A stretch of DNA of 19,671 nucleotides, from the NCBI GenBank assembly GCA_964551015.1, contig CAZKBP010000061.1, forward strand, positions 1-19,671, given 5' to 3'. Shown here one piece after another: positions 6,709 to 14,721 of this stretch; within the stretch, counting starts at the first letter, position 1; every line of letters starts with the position of its first letter. The DNA comes from CAZKBP01 sp964551015. Lineage in GTDB: Bacteria; Bacteroidota; Bacteroidia; Cytophagales; Microscillaceae. The notes beneath the pieces were generated by a model. That model worked only from the letters and a program-made list of their open reading frames with translations. It made no database searches and was not told the DNA's origin. A program made the translations under genes and the position numbers.

Positions 6709-7461
6709 TCACTTTTCCAGCCATTCTTTAAAAGCAGCCACTTTCAAGCGACTCACCACGGCCTCATTTTCCAGAGATATTTTGAGTTGTAAGATGATCT
6801 TCCGGTTAAAATAAGGCTCAAAGGAGAGAATCGCCTCTCGGCTGACCAACATCTGGCGGTTGATCCGAAAAAACTTGGCCGGATCACACACGGACTCTAT
6901 GTATTCCAGTTCTTTGAACAGGGGAAATTTTTCGCCCGCAAAAGTATACAAATAGACATTTTCATTTTCTACCCCGAACAGGGCAACTTCCTCAACCCTT
7001 TTCACCAGAGATTTTTCTCGATATTGGGTCAAAAAACTTTGTTGATATGATTTTGTCTCGTGAGCCTGGAAAATAACGGGAGCAAGACTTTTAGATTGTA
7101 GATTGGCCATCAGGCGTTTGTATTTTTGTAGCGCCCCGTGAATTTCTTCTTCCTTGAAAGGCTTCAGGAGGTAATCAATTCCATTGTTTTTGATGGCCTG
7201 TAAGGTATATTCATCATAAGCCGTGCAGAATATAACGGGCACATTCACGTCAATATGTTTGAATATCTCGAAGCTCTGGCCGTCTGCCAGTTGGATGTCA
7301 AAGAATAAGAGGTCTAAGTTTTTCTGGTATTTGCTCAGGTATTGCACTGCTTCTACCACGGATTCCAGCTTCTCGATGACCATGAAATCTTGATCCTGCT
7401 CTATGATTTCTTGCAGGAGGGAAGCCGTGTGAGTTTCGTCCTCGATGATTAGTACATTCAT
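6709..7461 (-). CDS. LytTR-family response regulator
   Basis: The 250-residue protein has a CheY-like receiver at 1-115 and a LytTR DNA-binding domain at about 152-250. The receiver keeps the acidic pair Glu7/Asp8, phosphoacceptor Asp55 (LLFFDIQLADG), Thr80 (FCTAYDEYT) and Lys100 (YLLKPF). The output half shows typical LytTR features: ENENVYLYTFAGEKF, LKELEYIE-like ELEYIES, then FFRINRQMLVS. Its start overlaps the end of the kinase gene by 4 nt (ATGA), so the two are translationally coupled and almost certainly cognate partners. As the last gene of the operon, a likely target is the operon's own promoter upstream of 14109; that is inference. Confidence 0.95.
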   Translation of the reverse strand: MNVLIIEDETHTASLLQEIIEQDQDFMVIEKLESVVEAVQYLSKYQKNLDLLFFDIQLADGQSFEIFKHIDVNVPVIFCTAYDEYTLQAIKNNGIDYLLKPFKEEEIHGALQKYKRLMANLQSKSLAPVIFQAHETKSYQQSFLTQYREKSLVKRVEEVALFGVENENVYLYTFAGEKFPLFKELEYIESVCDPAKFFRINRQMLVSREAILSFEPYFNRKIILQLKISLENEAVVSRLKVAAFKEWLEK

Positions 7462-8486
7462 GGTCGAATCAGTTTTAATTTGACGGTAAATTGATCGGCG
7501 GTTTGCTCGGTAATCAGGCCTTCTTTTACATTCATGAGTTCGTATCTTTTCTGTAGTAATGCTAAACCAAAGCCAGAGGGATCGGACTTTGCGATTTTAG
7601 GCTGAATATTATTGCGCACCACAATATAAAGGTCATCCGTATGGCTGATCTCGATACACAAGGGCATTTTTGAAGTCATCGCATTATGCTTGAAGCAATT
7701 TTCCACTACAATCTGCAAGGCCAAAGTAGGCAGATGAAAGGCGTGCAGGGAAGGATCTACCTCTAGATTGACTTGAACGGCCTGCTCGTTTCTGCTTTTC
7801 ATCAAAAATAAATAAGACTCCAATACCACCAGTTCTTCGGACAAAGGAAGCGTATGATTGTCATTATGTTTTAAAGTCTGCCGATAAAAATCAGATAAAC
7901 TCAGGATAAATTTCTCGGAATTGGCGTGCTGCTGCCGCACCATGGATCGAAGCGTATTCAAGGAATTGAACAAGAAATGCGGATCAATTTGGGCGCGGAG
8001 TGCCTGCAGTTGCACCCGGTAATTCTCCGTTTGTATTTGTTCTTTCTCCAACAGGAGTTGGGAAATATTTTCTTGGGCTTTCAGCGCGTACTGTATCGTC
8101 AGAATCAGCAGTGAGGTAACGATAAGCCGGATCAGATGCAACCACTTGAAATTGAAATCAAGCTGCCAAAACAAGCATCCAACCAAGACGCCAAGACCCA
8201 CCAAAGCCCAGATAATCAGCAGTTTATACTTTTTGCTCGAGAGATACCAGAGAATATTCCATAAAATATACAAAAAGACGGAGCCAAAGAACCACTGTTT
8301 GTAAAATCCGAAGCTATTGACTAAAATAGATTCCAACCCCGCATAAAAAGCCAGCCCGGGCAGAATAACGGCCAGAGCAATGGGTAGTAAAAAATTGATT
8401 CTTGATTTCAATCGCAACTCCTTGTTAAATTTGCCTCGAGCAAATTTAGCGTATTCATTTGTAATTTGTGGTGGGAGCAGTGCCAT
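7458..8486 (-). CDS. LytS/YpdA-type sensor histidine kinase
   Basis: From the ATG at 8486 the protein has 342 residues: a cytoplasmic N-terminal stretch, four hydrophobic segments (for example INFLLPIALAVILPGLAFY and LIRLIVTSLLILTIQYAL), a coiled coil, then a His_kinase (PF06580-type) region. The phosphorylated His is in LRAQIDPHFLFNSLNTLR, an N-box is at VVENCFKHN and a G-box at GFGLALLQKRYE. It lacks a separate extracytoplasmic sensor domain, so it may sense the membrane or the neighbouring transporter. An upstream ATG at 8582 would add 32 residues but would overlap the ATPase gene by 62 nt and add an arginine/tyrosine-rich segment of no recognisable type, so I prefer 8486, which leaves 34 nt. 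It overlaps the regulator gene by 4 nt. Confidence 0.92.
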   Translation of the reverse strand: MALLPPQITNEYAKFARGKFNKELRLKSRINFLLPIALAVILPGLAFYAGLESILVNSFGFYKQWFFGSVFLYILWNILWYLSSKKYKLLIIWALVGLGVLVGCLFWQLDFNFKWLHLIRLIVTSLLILTIQYALKAQENISQLLLEKEQIQTENYRVQLQALRAQIDPHFLFNSLNTLRSMVRQQHANSEKFILSLSDFYRQTLKHNDNHTLPLSEELVVLESYLFLMKSRNEQAVQVNLEVDPSLHAFHLPTLALQIVVENCFKHNAMTSKMPLCIEISHTDDLYIVVRNNIQPKIAKSDPSGFGLALLQKRYELMNVKEGLITEQTADQFTVKLKLIRP

Positions 8487-8520
8487 GCTGGTCGTGAGTT
8501 TAGCATATGAAGAGAAGCGA

Positions 8521-9198
8521 TTATACAAGCATTCCGTCGGATAGCTCCAAAACCCGATCACTTTTCGCCGCAAACTCGTCATCGTGCGTCACCGCGATGA
8601 TGGTTTGTCCTCTTTCGGCGGCCAGTTGCCGGAAAATATCAAAGACCACGTCTGTATTTTTAGAATCCAGATTTCCCGTAGGCTCATCTCCCATGATAAT
8701 GGCGGGATCATTGATCAGGGCGCGGGCAATGGCTACTCTTTGCTGCTGCCCTCCTGATAGTTTATTGCTTTTTTTCAAGGCTTGTTCTCCTACGCCCAAA
8801 GTCTGGAGGTGCTTGTAGGCGGCTTCTTTGATCTCTTCTCTGGATTTCTTGCCTAGCTTGAGAGCCGGGAGCATCACGTTCTCTAGTGCCGTGAAATCTG
8901 GTAAGAGGTAGTGAAACTGGAATACAAAACCAATGTGAGCATTTCTAAAAGCCGCTAGTTGATTTTGGGATTTACCTGTAAGTGCATCTCCACGAATGAC
9001 TAAATCGCCCGAGTAGTTGGTATCCATGGTGGAAAGCACGTAGAGCAGGGTTGATTTTCCCGAGCCAGACTTGCCCACCAAGGCCAGGAACTCCCCAGCC
9101 TGAACCTCGAAGGATAAGTCTTTCAAGACCTGAAATTTCTGAGGTTCATGGAAGTATTTACTAATATTTTTTGCGCTAAGTGCAATTGAATTTTTCAT
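8521..9198 (-). CDS. ABC transporter ATP-binding protein, LolD/MacB type
   Basis: A 225-residue cytoplasmic nucleotide-binding subunit with all motifs intact: Walker A GKSGSGKST (residues 42-50), Q-loop Gln94, signature LSGGQQQR (147-154), Walker B IIMGDEP with Asp171/Glu172, D-loop NLDS and switch His205 (AVTHDDE). The size and the GNLDS motif fit the LolD/MacB branch, which powers mechanotransmission rather than import of small solutes. Its start overlaps the permease stop by 4 nt, pairing it with that subunit. With the adaptor and TolC genes upstream in the operon it should drive a tripartite export pump; the substrate cannot be read from the sequence. Confidence 0.95.
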   Translation of the reverse strand: MKNSIALSAKNISKYFHEPQKFQVLKDLSFEVQAGEFLALVGKSGSGKSTLLYVLSTMDTNYSGDLVIRGDALTGKSQNQLAAFRNAHIGFVFQFHYLLPDFTALENVMLPALKLGKKSREEIKEAAYKHLQTLGVGEQALKKSNKLSGGQQQRVAIARALINDPAIIMGDEPTGNLDSKNTDVVFDIFRQLAAERGQTIIAVTHDDEFAAKSDRVLELSDGMLV

Positions 9199-10439
9199 CC
9201 TCGTATGATTTCCACGGGGTCTACTTGGGAGGCTTTCTTGGCCGGCAAGTAACCCGCGATAAATGTTGTCATTAAACCAAATAGAAAAGCCATCGCGTAA
9301 TTATGCGGTGCGTAACTCATGGGTAAGGTTTCCATACCCGCCACCTCAAAAGGTACCTGATTGACAATAACCGAGATCACGTAGCCCAAGATCATCCCCA
9401 CGATGCCCCCGATCACGCCGATAATCACGGATTGAACCAAGAAAATTTGGATGATATCGGCTCCTTCAAAACCCATGGCTTTCAAAATGGCGATCTCTTT
9501 GATCTTCTCGTTCACCGTCATGTTCATGATATTATAGATGCCAAACCCAGCTACCAGCAAGATGGTGAGCGACACGGCCAGGGCGATGATATTGCGGAGT
9601 TCGCTTCCGGCCTCGAGTTGTCCGTTGGCTTCATTCCAAGATTCTACCTTATATTTTACCTTTGGGCTGAGGTCTTGGGCAAGCTGCCGAGCCTGGTTAA
9701 AGTCCTGTAGGTTGATTTGAATATCGGTAGCGTAGCTCTGGTTTTTTGAAATCAGTTGACGGGCGGTGCTGATACGCAAATAGGCACGGGTGTTGTCTAT
9801 ATCGCCCAAGGAAGTCTTAAAGAGCCCGATGACTTTGAAGTTTCGGCTGATCCCGTCAGAAGTCAAGACATTCACGGGGTCATTGATTGTGAGGCTGAGT
9901 CTTTTGGCCAAGCCTTCTCCTAAGATCAAGCCATCTCCTCGATTTTGGAGTGAATACCAGCTTCCCTCCACCATAAAGTCGGCGGTGCCGAAGAGTTTAT
10001 GCTCATTGTGTACGTCCACACCCAGGAGTTGACCATTGACCTTGGTGGCACCATTGCGAAAAAACACACTGAGGCTCACCTGCGGGCTTAGTCCTGCAAC
10101 TTGTTCCTCTTGCCGAACCATTTCTATGATGGGCACCGCATTTTTAATCCCTTCGGTGTATTGGATCACTTTGGGGTTACGGATATTGATTCGGGTATTC
10201 TCCTTGTATTTTAGTTTCAAAATATTAGAACGATCTTCGGGCAAATCATTGTAAATCCGGATGTGGGCCAAAGCGCTGAAGGCCAGTTCGTTTTGGATGT
10301 TGTTTACCCCGGTCATAAAGCCATTCATGAAGATATACGTGGAGATGCCAAAGGTCACGCTCAAAACAGCTACCATCACTTGTTTCAAGCGGGAAGTCAA
10401 ATGCCCGAAAGCGACCTGCAAATTGGTGGTTTTGATCAT
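9195..10439 (-). CDS. ABC transporter permease, FtsX/MacB family
   Basis: From ATG 10439 the protein has 414 residues with the MacB/LolC layout. There is one membrane segment near the N-terminus (VMVAVLSVTFGISTYIFMNG), a large periplasmic domain of about 230 residues, then three segments (around LTILLVAGFGIYNIM, VIIGVIGGIVGMILGYV and AFLFGLMTTFIAGYLPA). It ends in the family's usual ASQVDPVEIIRG. The cytoplasmic stretch KIKEIAILKAMGFEGADII matches the coupling helix that contacts the ATPase. An ATG at 10499 would add 20 residues overlapping the adaptor gene; 10439 is preferred because it makes a classical 4-nt overlap (TTATGA) with the adaptor stop. Two such subunits and two ATPases would form the pump. 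Confidence 0.94.
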   Translation of the reverse strand: MIKTTNLQVAFGHLTSRLKQVMVAVLSVTFGISTYIFMNGFMTGVNNIQNELAFSALAHIRIYNDLPEDRSNILKLKYKENTRINIRNPKVIQYTEGIKNAVPIIEMVRQEEQVAGLSPQVSLSVFFRNGATKVNGQLLGVDVHNEHKLFGTADFMVEGSWYSLQNRGDGLILGEGLAKRLSLTINDPVNVLTSDGISRNFKVIGLFKTSLGDIDNTRAYLRISTARQLISKNQSYATDIQINLQDFNQARQLAQDLSPKVKYKVESWNEANGQLEAGSELRNIIALAVSLTILLVAGFGIYNIMNMTVNEKIKEIAILKAMGFEGADIIQIFLVQSVIIGVIGGIVGMILGYVISVIVNQVPFEVAGMETLPMSYAPHNYAMAFLFGLMTTFIAGYLPAKKASQVDPVEIIRG

Positions 10440-11530
10440 AATTGTTTTTGTTTTTTGATGGCTTCGGAAGCATCCAAACCAGAGAGCACTTCTACCCATT
10501 CACCACTTCTGATGCCCACCTCGATCGGGATCAGTTTGCCGTCTTGGGTCATGACCGAATCTCCCTCCAGCAAGTAATCACGGGGAATGCTGAGTGTCTG
10601 GAGTTTTCGGTCAATGACGATATTGGCTTGTAATTGGGTATTGGCAAACAAAGTTTTCGTTCCTACAAACTGGGCTTCACAAATGAAGGATTGCTCGGCT
10701 TCATCAAAAGCTGGATAGATTTTGACTAATTTCGCCTCGATGGGGTGTTCTGGGTCGGTATTTAGAGCAACCAGTACTTCTTGCCCCACTTTGATCCGGT
10801 TGATGTCTTCCTCGGCGATATATAGCTTGGCCAAGGGTTTGCCCCCACCGATTTTGGCAATTGCTTCGCCTTTTCTTACTAATTCTCCCTGTTCTTTGTA
10901 AGTTTCCAGAACAATTCCCGAAAGGGTAGAAGAAAGAAAAAAGTCATCAGCATTTTCTCGTTGAATATTTAATTGACTCCGGGCGTTTTCGGTACTGAGG
11001 CGTTGCTGCTCGATTAGATCGCAGAGCGAGTTTTGTAGAACTTCCACCTGAAGTTTGGAATTCTTGTACTGATTATTGATTTGATCATAATCTACCCGCG
11101 AGACAGCTCCCGATTCAATCAGCCGCGCGTACCGTTCTAGATTTCGCTCATCTAAGGCTAATTGGGCTTGGGCTTGCTCGATTTGCAAGCGTAGTTGCGC
11201 CTGTTGGGGGGAATTCGGGTTCAGGCGTTGGCGAGAATCTTCGTAATTTACGCGGGCATTGGAAAGCTGTTCATTCACCACTTCATTGGATAATTGAAAC
11301 AAAGGCATACCTTGCCGCACGGAATCTCCTTCTGCAACTTGACGCTTGACCAGATAACCCTCGGCGTTGGCTGTGACTAGATACTCATTTTCAAGTACAA
11401 TGTGCCCACTGGCAAAGACGGCGTCGAGTATGTCTACCTTTGCGGGGCGGGTGGTTTCTTCGGAGCCACAGGAAGACAAGAACGCGATCATTAAGGGAAA
11501 ATAAATAGAATGGAAGAATGATTTTTTCAT
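10436..11530 (-). CDS. HlyD/MacA-type periplasmic adaptor, lipoprotein
   Basis: The 364-residue protein starts with a lipoprotein signal whose lipobox is LSSC (Cys21). A lipoyl-like half-motif follows (GYLVKRQVAEGDSVRQGMPLF, residues about 54-74), then a coiled-coil hairpin (about 85-200, rich in Gln, Leu and Arg). The second lipoyl half is LSGIVLETYKEQGELVRKGE, followed by a beta-barrel domain (GKPLAKLYIAEEDINRIKVG) and a membrane-proximal domain ending near EWVEVLSGLDASEAI. In MacA-type systems this subunit bridges the inner-membrane permease and the TolC channel. It lies 2 nt after the TolC-type gene and overlaps the permease gene by 4 nt, which supports one complex. Confidence 0.93.
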   Translation of the reverse strand: MKKSFFHSIYFPLMIAFLSSCGSEETTRPAKVDILDAVFASGHIVLENEYLVTANAEGYLVKRQVAEGDSVRQGMPLFQLSNEVVNEQLSNARVNYEDSRQRLNPNSPQQAQLRLQIEQAQAQLALDERNLERYARLIESGAVSRVDYDQINNQYKNSKLQVEVLQNSLCDLIEQQRLSTENARSQLNIQRENADDFFLSSTLSGIVLETYKEQGELVRKGEAIAKIGGGKPLAKLYIAEEDINRIKVGQEVLVALNTDPEHPIEAKLVKIYPAFDEAEQSFICEAQFVGTKTLFANTQLQANIVIDRKLQTLSIPRDYLLEGDSVMTQDGKLIPIEVGIRSGEWVEVLSGLDASEAIKKQKQL

Positions 11531-11532
11531 GA

Positions 11533-12897
11533 TTATTTGATTCTAGGGATAATTTGGCTGTAATAATGATACGTATCTAGCAAAGTATTGAGAAAAGAGT
11601 TTTCCGCTTGAAGATAATCTTCAAATACACTCAGATAGCGATCTAGGCTCACGAGTCCCTCCTGATATTGCTGGTAAGTGAGTTCGCTATTCTCTTGGTA
11701 AAGTTCGAGGGCATCCTTGGCTAAATCCGTGTTTTGCAAGCTAGCCTGATAATCCAGGATCAATTGGCTATCGGCCAAGTCTGAAAGATTGCGTTGGTTT
11801 TGCAAGTCATTTTGCGTTCGCTCGAGTTCTATTTTACTGGCTTTGATTTTATTCTTGTTGGAGAATCCCGTGAAGATAGGAATGCTCAGATTAACGCCGA
11901 CGTAGCGGTAGCCATTCCAAGCGTCATCTCCAAAATCCAGCCCGAAATCATCTCGGAATTGCTGCCATCCAAGATAAGCGTTGAGAGAAAGTTTAGGAAT
12001 CAAGGCCGATTTTTGTAGCTTGACCTGTGTTTCTGCTTGTCGTTTCTCTACTTCCGCCAGTGTAATCTCCTGATTCAAGGAGAATTGATCTAGGGCATAT
12101 ATTTCGGGAAGATCCGTACGCGGTTCTTCCTCGAGCAGGAGTGCCGCTTCGGGTGGATAAGCGAGCAGCTTTTTCAGCTCATTTTCATTTTGTGCATAGA
12201 ACTGCTTTCCGCTATTCAGGTTTTGTTTGATTGTCACCACATTGATTCGTGCCTGATTGTAGGTCAAGGCATTGACGAGTCCTTGCTCATAGCGTTGCTG
12301 GACGAGCTTCAAAGTGCTATCGGCCACCTGAAGATCCTTTTCCCATAATGACACGGAGCTTTTGGCGACTAAGGCAGCATAATAATACAGCGCGGTTTGC
12401 TGATCTAATAATTCTACAAAAGCACTGGTCTGAATATCGGTTAGTTCCACGTCTAGTTCGGCCATTTTCTTGTTGAGGACAGCTTGCCGATCTAAGATAC
12501 TCTTATTGATACTAATCCCAGCGTTGTAGGTATATTCTTGTCCAAACTGGGCATTCACGGTAGTGCCCGGCTGTCCGAATATTTCTCCGGGTAGAGGCGT
12601 GGTCGCTAAGGCTAGATTTTTTTGTCCATCAATGTTACCTGTGATGCTAGGAAGGCGATACGATTTAGCACGTTTTAGCTCTATCTCCATCTTTTCTTGA
12701 TTGAGATAATAGCTTTGTAAGTCGGGATTTTTGCTACAAACTAGCTTTTGTAATTGGGTGAAGGAGTGGATCACGAGCGTCTGATCTTTTTCCTGTGCTT
12801 TTGATAGATACACGTTGATTACTAATAAATATAATAGCAACTGAATTCTGAAAGTCCCTTTGACAACCTTTAATAGGCGGTTGATTGAATGTTTCAT
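11533..12897 (-). CDS. TolC-family outer-membrane efflux channel
   Basis: The 454-residue protein has an N-terminal export signal ending near YLSKAQ, followed by two similar halves dominated by long helices with short beta-strand parts, the outer-membrane efflux protein (OEP) layout. Typical segments are FTQLQKLVCSKNPDLQSYYL, the helix around DLQVADSTLKLVQQRYEQGL, the strand-like YRYVGVNLSIPIFTGF and the closing EGLVSLDRYLSVFEDYL. It would form the trimeric exit duct for the MacAB-like pump encoded just after it (2-nt gap). Its length is within the usual 420-500 residue range and no motif appears broken. Confidence 0.93.
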   Translation of the reverse strand: MKHSINRLLKVVKGTFRIQLLLYLLVINVYLSKAQEKDQTLVIHSFTQLQKLVCSKNPDLQSYYLNQEKMEIELKRAKSYRLPSITGNIDGQKNLALATTPLPGEIFGQPGTTVNAQFGQEYTYNAGISINKSILDRQAVLNKKMAELDVELTDIQTSAFVELLDQQTALYYYAALVAKSSVSLWEKDLQVADSTLKLVQQRYEQGLVNALTYNQARINVVTIKQNLNSGKQFYAQNENELKKLLAYPPEAALLLEEEPRTDLPEIYALDQFSLNQEITLAEVEKRQAETQVKLQKSALIPKLSLNAYLGWQQFRDDFGLDFGDDAWNGYRYVGVNLSIPIFTGFSNKNKIKASKIELERTQNDLQNQRNLSDLADSQLILDYQASLQNTDLAKDALELYQENSELTYQQYQEGLVSLDRYLSVFEDYLQAENSFLNTLLDTYHYYSQIIPRIK

Positions 12898-12906
12898 GAT
12901 TTTAGT

Positions 12907-13677
12907 CTAATTTTTCTTGGCGTTCAAGATGATTTGTAGCGTCAGCGTGGTGGTAAAACCGCCGGGAGATTCTATGCCACCGATGTTGTTAGATCTATTA
13001 GATGCTTGTAGATATCCCATGTTCAAATCCATCATAAAACCAAGGGAGAAGCGATGTGATATTCCGCCCACTAAGTTAGCATAGCCGTAGCTTTCGCTCC
13101 TTTCCTCAATATCCTGCGGTGATCCTTGTGCCAAGGTGAAAGTACCACTAGCTCCCTTGGCAATGGCGCGAATGCTTCCGAGCTTGAGGCCCACATAAGG
13201 TCGGGTAAACGGCCAAGGCTCAAAGAAGTACTTGGCTCCTAAGCCTAAGTTCATCATCAGTCCTCCATTACCACTGCCTTCCACTTGGATACCGTTGGCA
13301 CCGCCAATACTTACTGTGCCTACTTCTTGCTGTCGAGGTAAAAACAGCAGGTCTATGCTAAAAAGCCCTTGCAAACGCGGTGTGATAAAGTAGCCTACTT
13401 CAAGTCCGTAGAAGGATCGGCTTCTGGTAAAATCGGCAAAAGTAACGGTATCCAATCTAGAGGCTTGATTATCTCCCGTGATAAAACGCTGACCATAAGA
13501 GAATCCTAGACTCCAGCGTTTCGCGTAAACTCGCCGGAGAGAATCTTTGAGGATCGGTTCCTGTTCGCGGGCAGCGGTGGCTTTTCGGGCTTCGGAGAAG
13601 AGTTCAGGCATTTTCACCTGAGCCTGGGTTGCGGTATATATCGAGATCAACCCGATCATCAGTAATGTCTTTCGCAT
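12907..13677 (-). CDS. Outer-membrane beta-barrel protein of unknown role
   Basis: The 256-residue protein has a clear signal peptide (MRKTLLMIGLISIYTATQAQ). After a charged, helical stretch of about 35 residues (SEARKATAAREQE) come alternating amphipathic strands (KRWSLGFSYGQRF, SFYGLEVGYFITPRLQGLF, LMMNLGLGAKYFF, RPYVGLKLGSIRA, FSLGFMMDLNMGYL) and a final strand, FTTTLTLQIIL. This is the pattern of a small OMP_b-brl-type barrel of eight to ten strands. Function is not recognisable. It lies 9 nt upstream of the TolC-type gene in the same operon, so it may assist the export system or be co-regulated as an envelope-stress protein; this is inference. Confidence 0.85.
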   Translation of the reverse strand: MRKTLLMIGLISIYTATQAQVKMPELFSEARKATAAREQEPILKDSLRRVYAKRWSLGFSYGQRFITGDNQASRLDTVTFADFTRSRSFYGLEVGYFITPRLQGLFSIDLLFLPRQQEVGTVSIGGANGIQVEGSGNGGLMMNLGLGAKYFFEPWPFTRPYVGLKLGSIRAIAKGASGTFTLAQGSPQDIEERSESYGYANLVGGISHRFSLGFMMDLNMGYLQASNRSNNIGGIESPGGFTTTLTLQIILNAKKN

Positions 13678-13689
13678 GAGAACGATGAT

Positions 13690-14109
13690 TTAGATCCTTT
13701 TCCAGATTCGAGTGCCACTGATCAACCCGTACTTGGCCTTCAATTGTAAGGTGTTTTTATCTTTCAGGGTGAGGGTGGCAGAGAGTGTTTTGCCCTTTTC
13801 GGGCTGGTAAATGGTGCCGCAGCAATACTTGCTATCACTCTTTTTCTCAAGGTTTTTTAGGACTACGATTTTTTTCCCGTGGGCTTGGATTTTTTCATTT
13901 TGCTTGGGATCATCCGAGGCCACCACCTGACCAAAGTACTTCCCGTTTTCTTGGAAGATCAAGAGTGTGATTCCTTTTTCAGTGTCTTTCCACTTGCCTT
14001 CAATTCCAGTTTGTGCTTGTACCGAACCAAGCCCCAGGCCTAGGCAAATAAAGCTTGCCACGATGAAGATCCTGTAGGTGTTTTTGGTCAATCTGCTATT
14101 CTTGTCCAT
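13690..14109 (-). CDS. DUF2147-family exported protein
   Basis: The 139-residue protein has a signal peptide (positive MDKNSRLTKNTYR, hydrophobic FIVASFICLGLGLG, cleavage near VQAQ). It then shows the DUF2147 pattern: IEGKWKDTEKGITLLIF near the mature start, GKYFGQVV, a central iy.P.kGkt segment (GTIYQPEKGKTLSATLTL) and the closing GTRIWKRI. Members are small, probably beta-barrel/lipocalin-like envelope proteins without a settled function. Two adjacent cysteines (CC, near residue 96) are notable for a periplasmic protein. It is the first gene of the leftward operon, 12 nt ahead of the barrel gene; the promoter should lie in 14110-14347, where I could not pick a convincing -33/-7 pair. Confidence 0.88.
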   Translation of the reverse strand: MDKNSRLTKNTYRIFIVASFICLGLGLGSVQAQTGIEGKWKDTEKGITLLIFQENGKYFGQVVASDDPKQNEKIQAHGKKIVVLKNLEKKSDSKYCCGTIYQPEKGKTLSATLTLKDKNTLQLKAKYGLISGTRIWKRI

Positions 14110-14347
14110 AAGGAAGCTATTTGATACGGAATGATTAAGAGTTTGATTAATAATGGGTTATTCTATCGTTCTGGTAAAATTAACGGACTGGACTGCATCC
14201 AGAAACCCAAATGACAGTGAGTTGAACAAGATAAAAGGTGAATTGAACTGCGACCCGCTGAGGATATAAATTAGCTCCTGAGAAGAAACTGAGCCGAGCA
14301 GGATACCTGAACAGAAATGACATCAACACGATCGACAAAATCCAAGT

Positions 14348-14659
14348 ATGAACATACCAGATAAAAATACAGCATTTCCCTTACCTCATTACGGCCGACT
14401 GTGCTTTCTCAAAAACATCGTGAAGAACCCTCAGATTATCGTGGGGGACTATACTTATTATGACGATTTTGAAGATGTAGCCAACTTTGAAAAGAATGTG
14501 AAATACTTATTTGATTTCATCGGTGATCAATTGATTATCGGGAAATTCTGTATGATCGCTTCGGATGTAACCTTTATTATGAATGGAGCCAATCATTTGC
14601 AGGAAGCGATTACTACTTTTCCATTTGCCACTATTGACAGCATAAAAACGCAACTCTAG
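14348..14659 (+). pseudogene. Truncated Vat/CatB-type xenobiotic acetyltransferase
   Basis: The first ~90 residues match the start of the hexapeptide acetyltransferases that modify streptogramin A or chloramphenicol: VCFxKN-like LCFLKNIVKNP, IIVGDYTYYDDFED, the YLFDFIGDQLIIGKFCMIAS block and FIMNGANH with the family's active-site His. Intact members are about 205-215 residues. This frame stops at 103 residues, just after TTFPFATIDS, so most left-handed beta-helix coils and the C-terminal region are missing, and nothing like them follows before the GH13 gene. The product is probably inactive, since the trimeric active site needs the lost part. ATG 14348 fits the family start. The upstream spacer 14110-14347 shows no clear gene. 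Confidence 0.8.
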
Positions 14660-14693
14660 TGTTTTATCCGTCCACAAAGGACATCCCAAATTT

Positions 14694-14715
14694 ACCCGAA
14701 ACTACAGTTTCGGGT
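14694..14715 (-). terminator. 10-bp hairpin after the GH13 gene
   Basis: ACCCGAAACT and AGTTTCGGGT are perfect reverse complements separated by only 2 nt, giving a stem of about 8-9 bp in practice. On the minus strand it lies 6 nt beyond the GH13 stop codon (14722-14724) and is followed by AAATTT, a weak T-tract. It may also act on the plus-strand acetyltransferase remnant. Confidence 0.55.
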
Positions 14716-14721
14716 CTAAGC

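Noticed and set aside
8487..8582. Longer start for the sensor kinase
   Set aside because: It would overlap the ATPase gene by 62 nt and adds a segment without helices or homology; the ATG at 8486 leaves a normal gap.
10440..10499. Longer start for the permease
   Set aside because: The ATG at 10439 gives a 4-nt overlap with the adaptor stop and places the first membrane helix in the usual position.
14110..14347. Possible remnant gene in the spacer before the acetyltransferase
   Set aside because: All frames have stops and no protein pattern was recognised; treated as a divergent promoter region.
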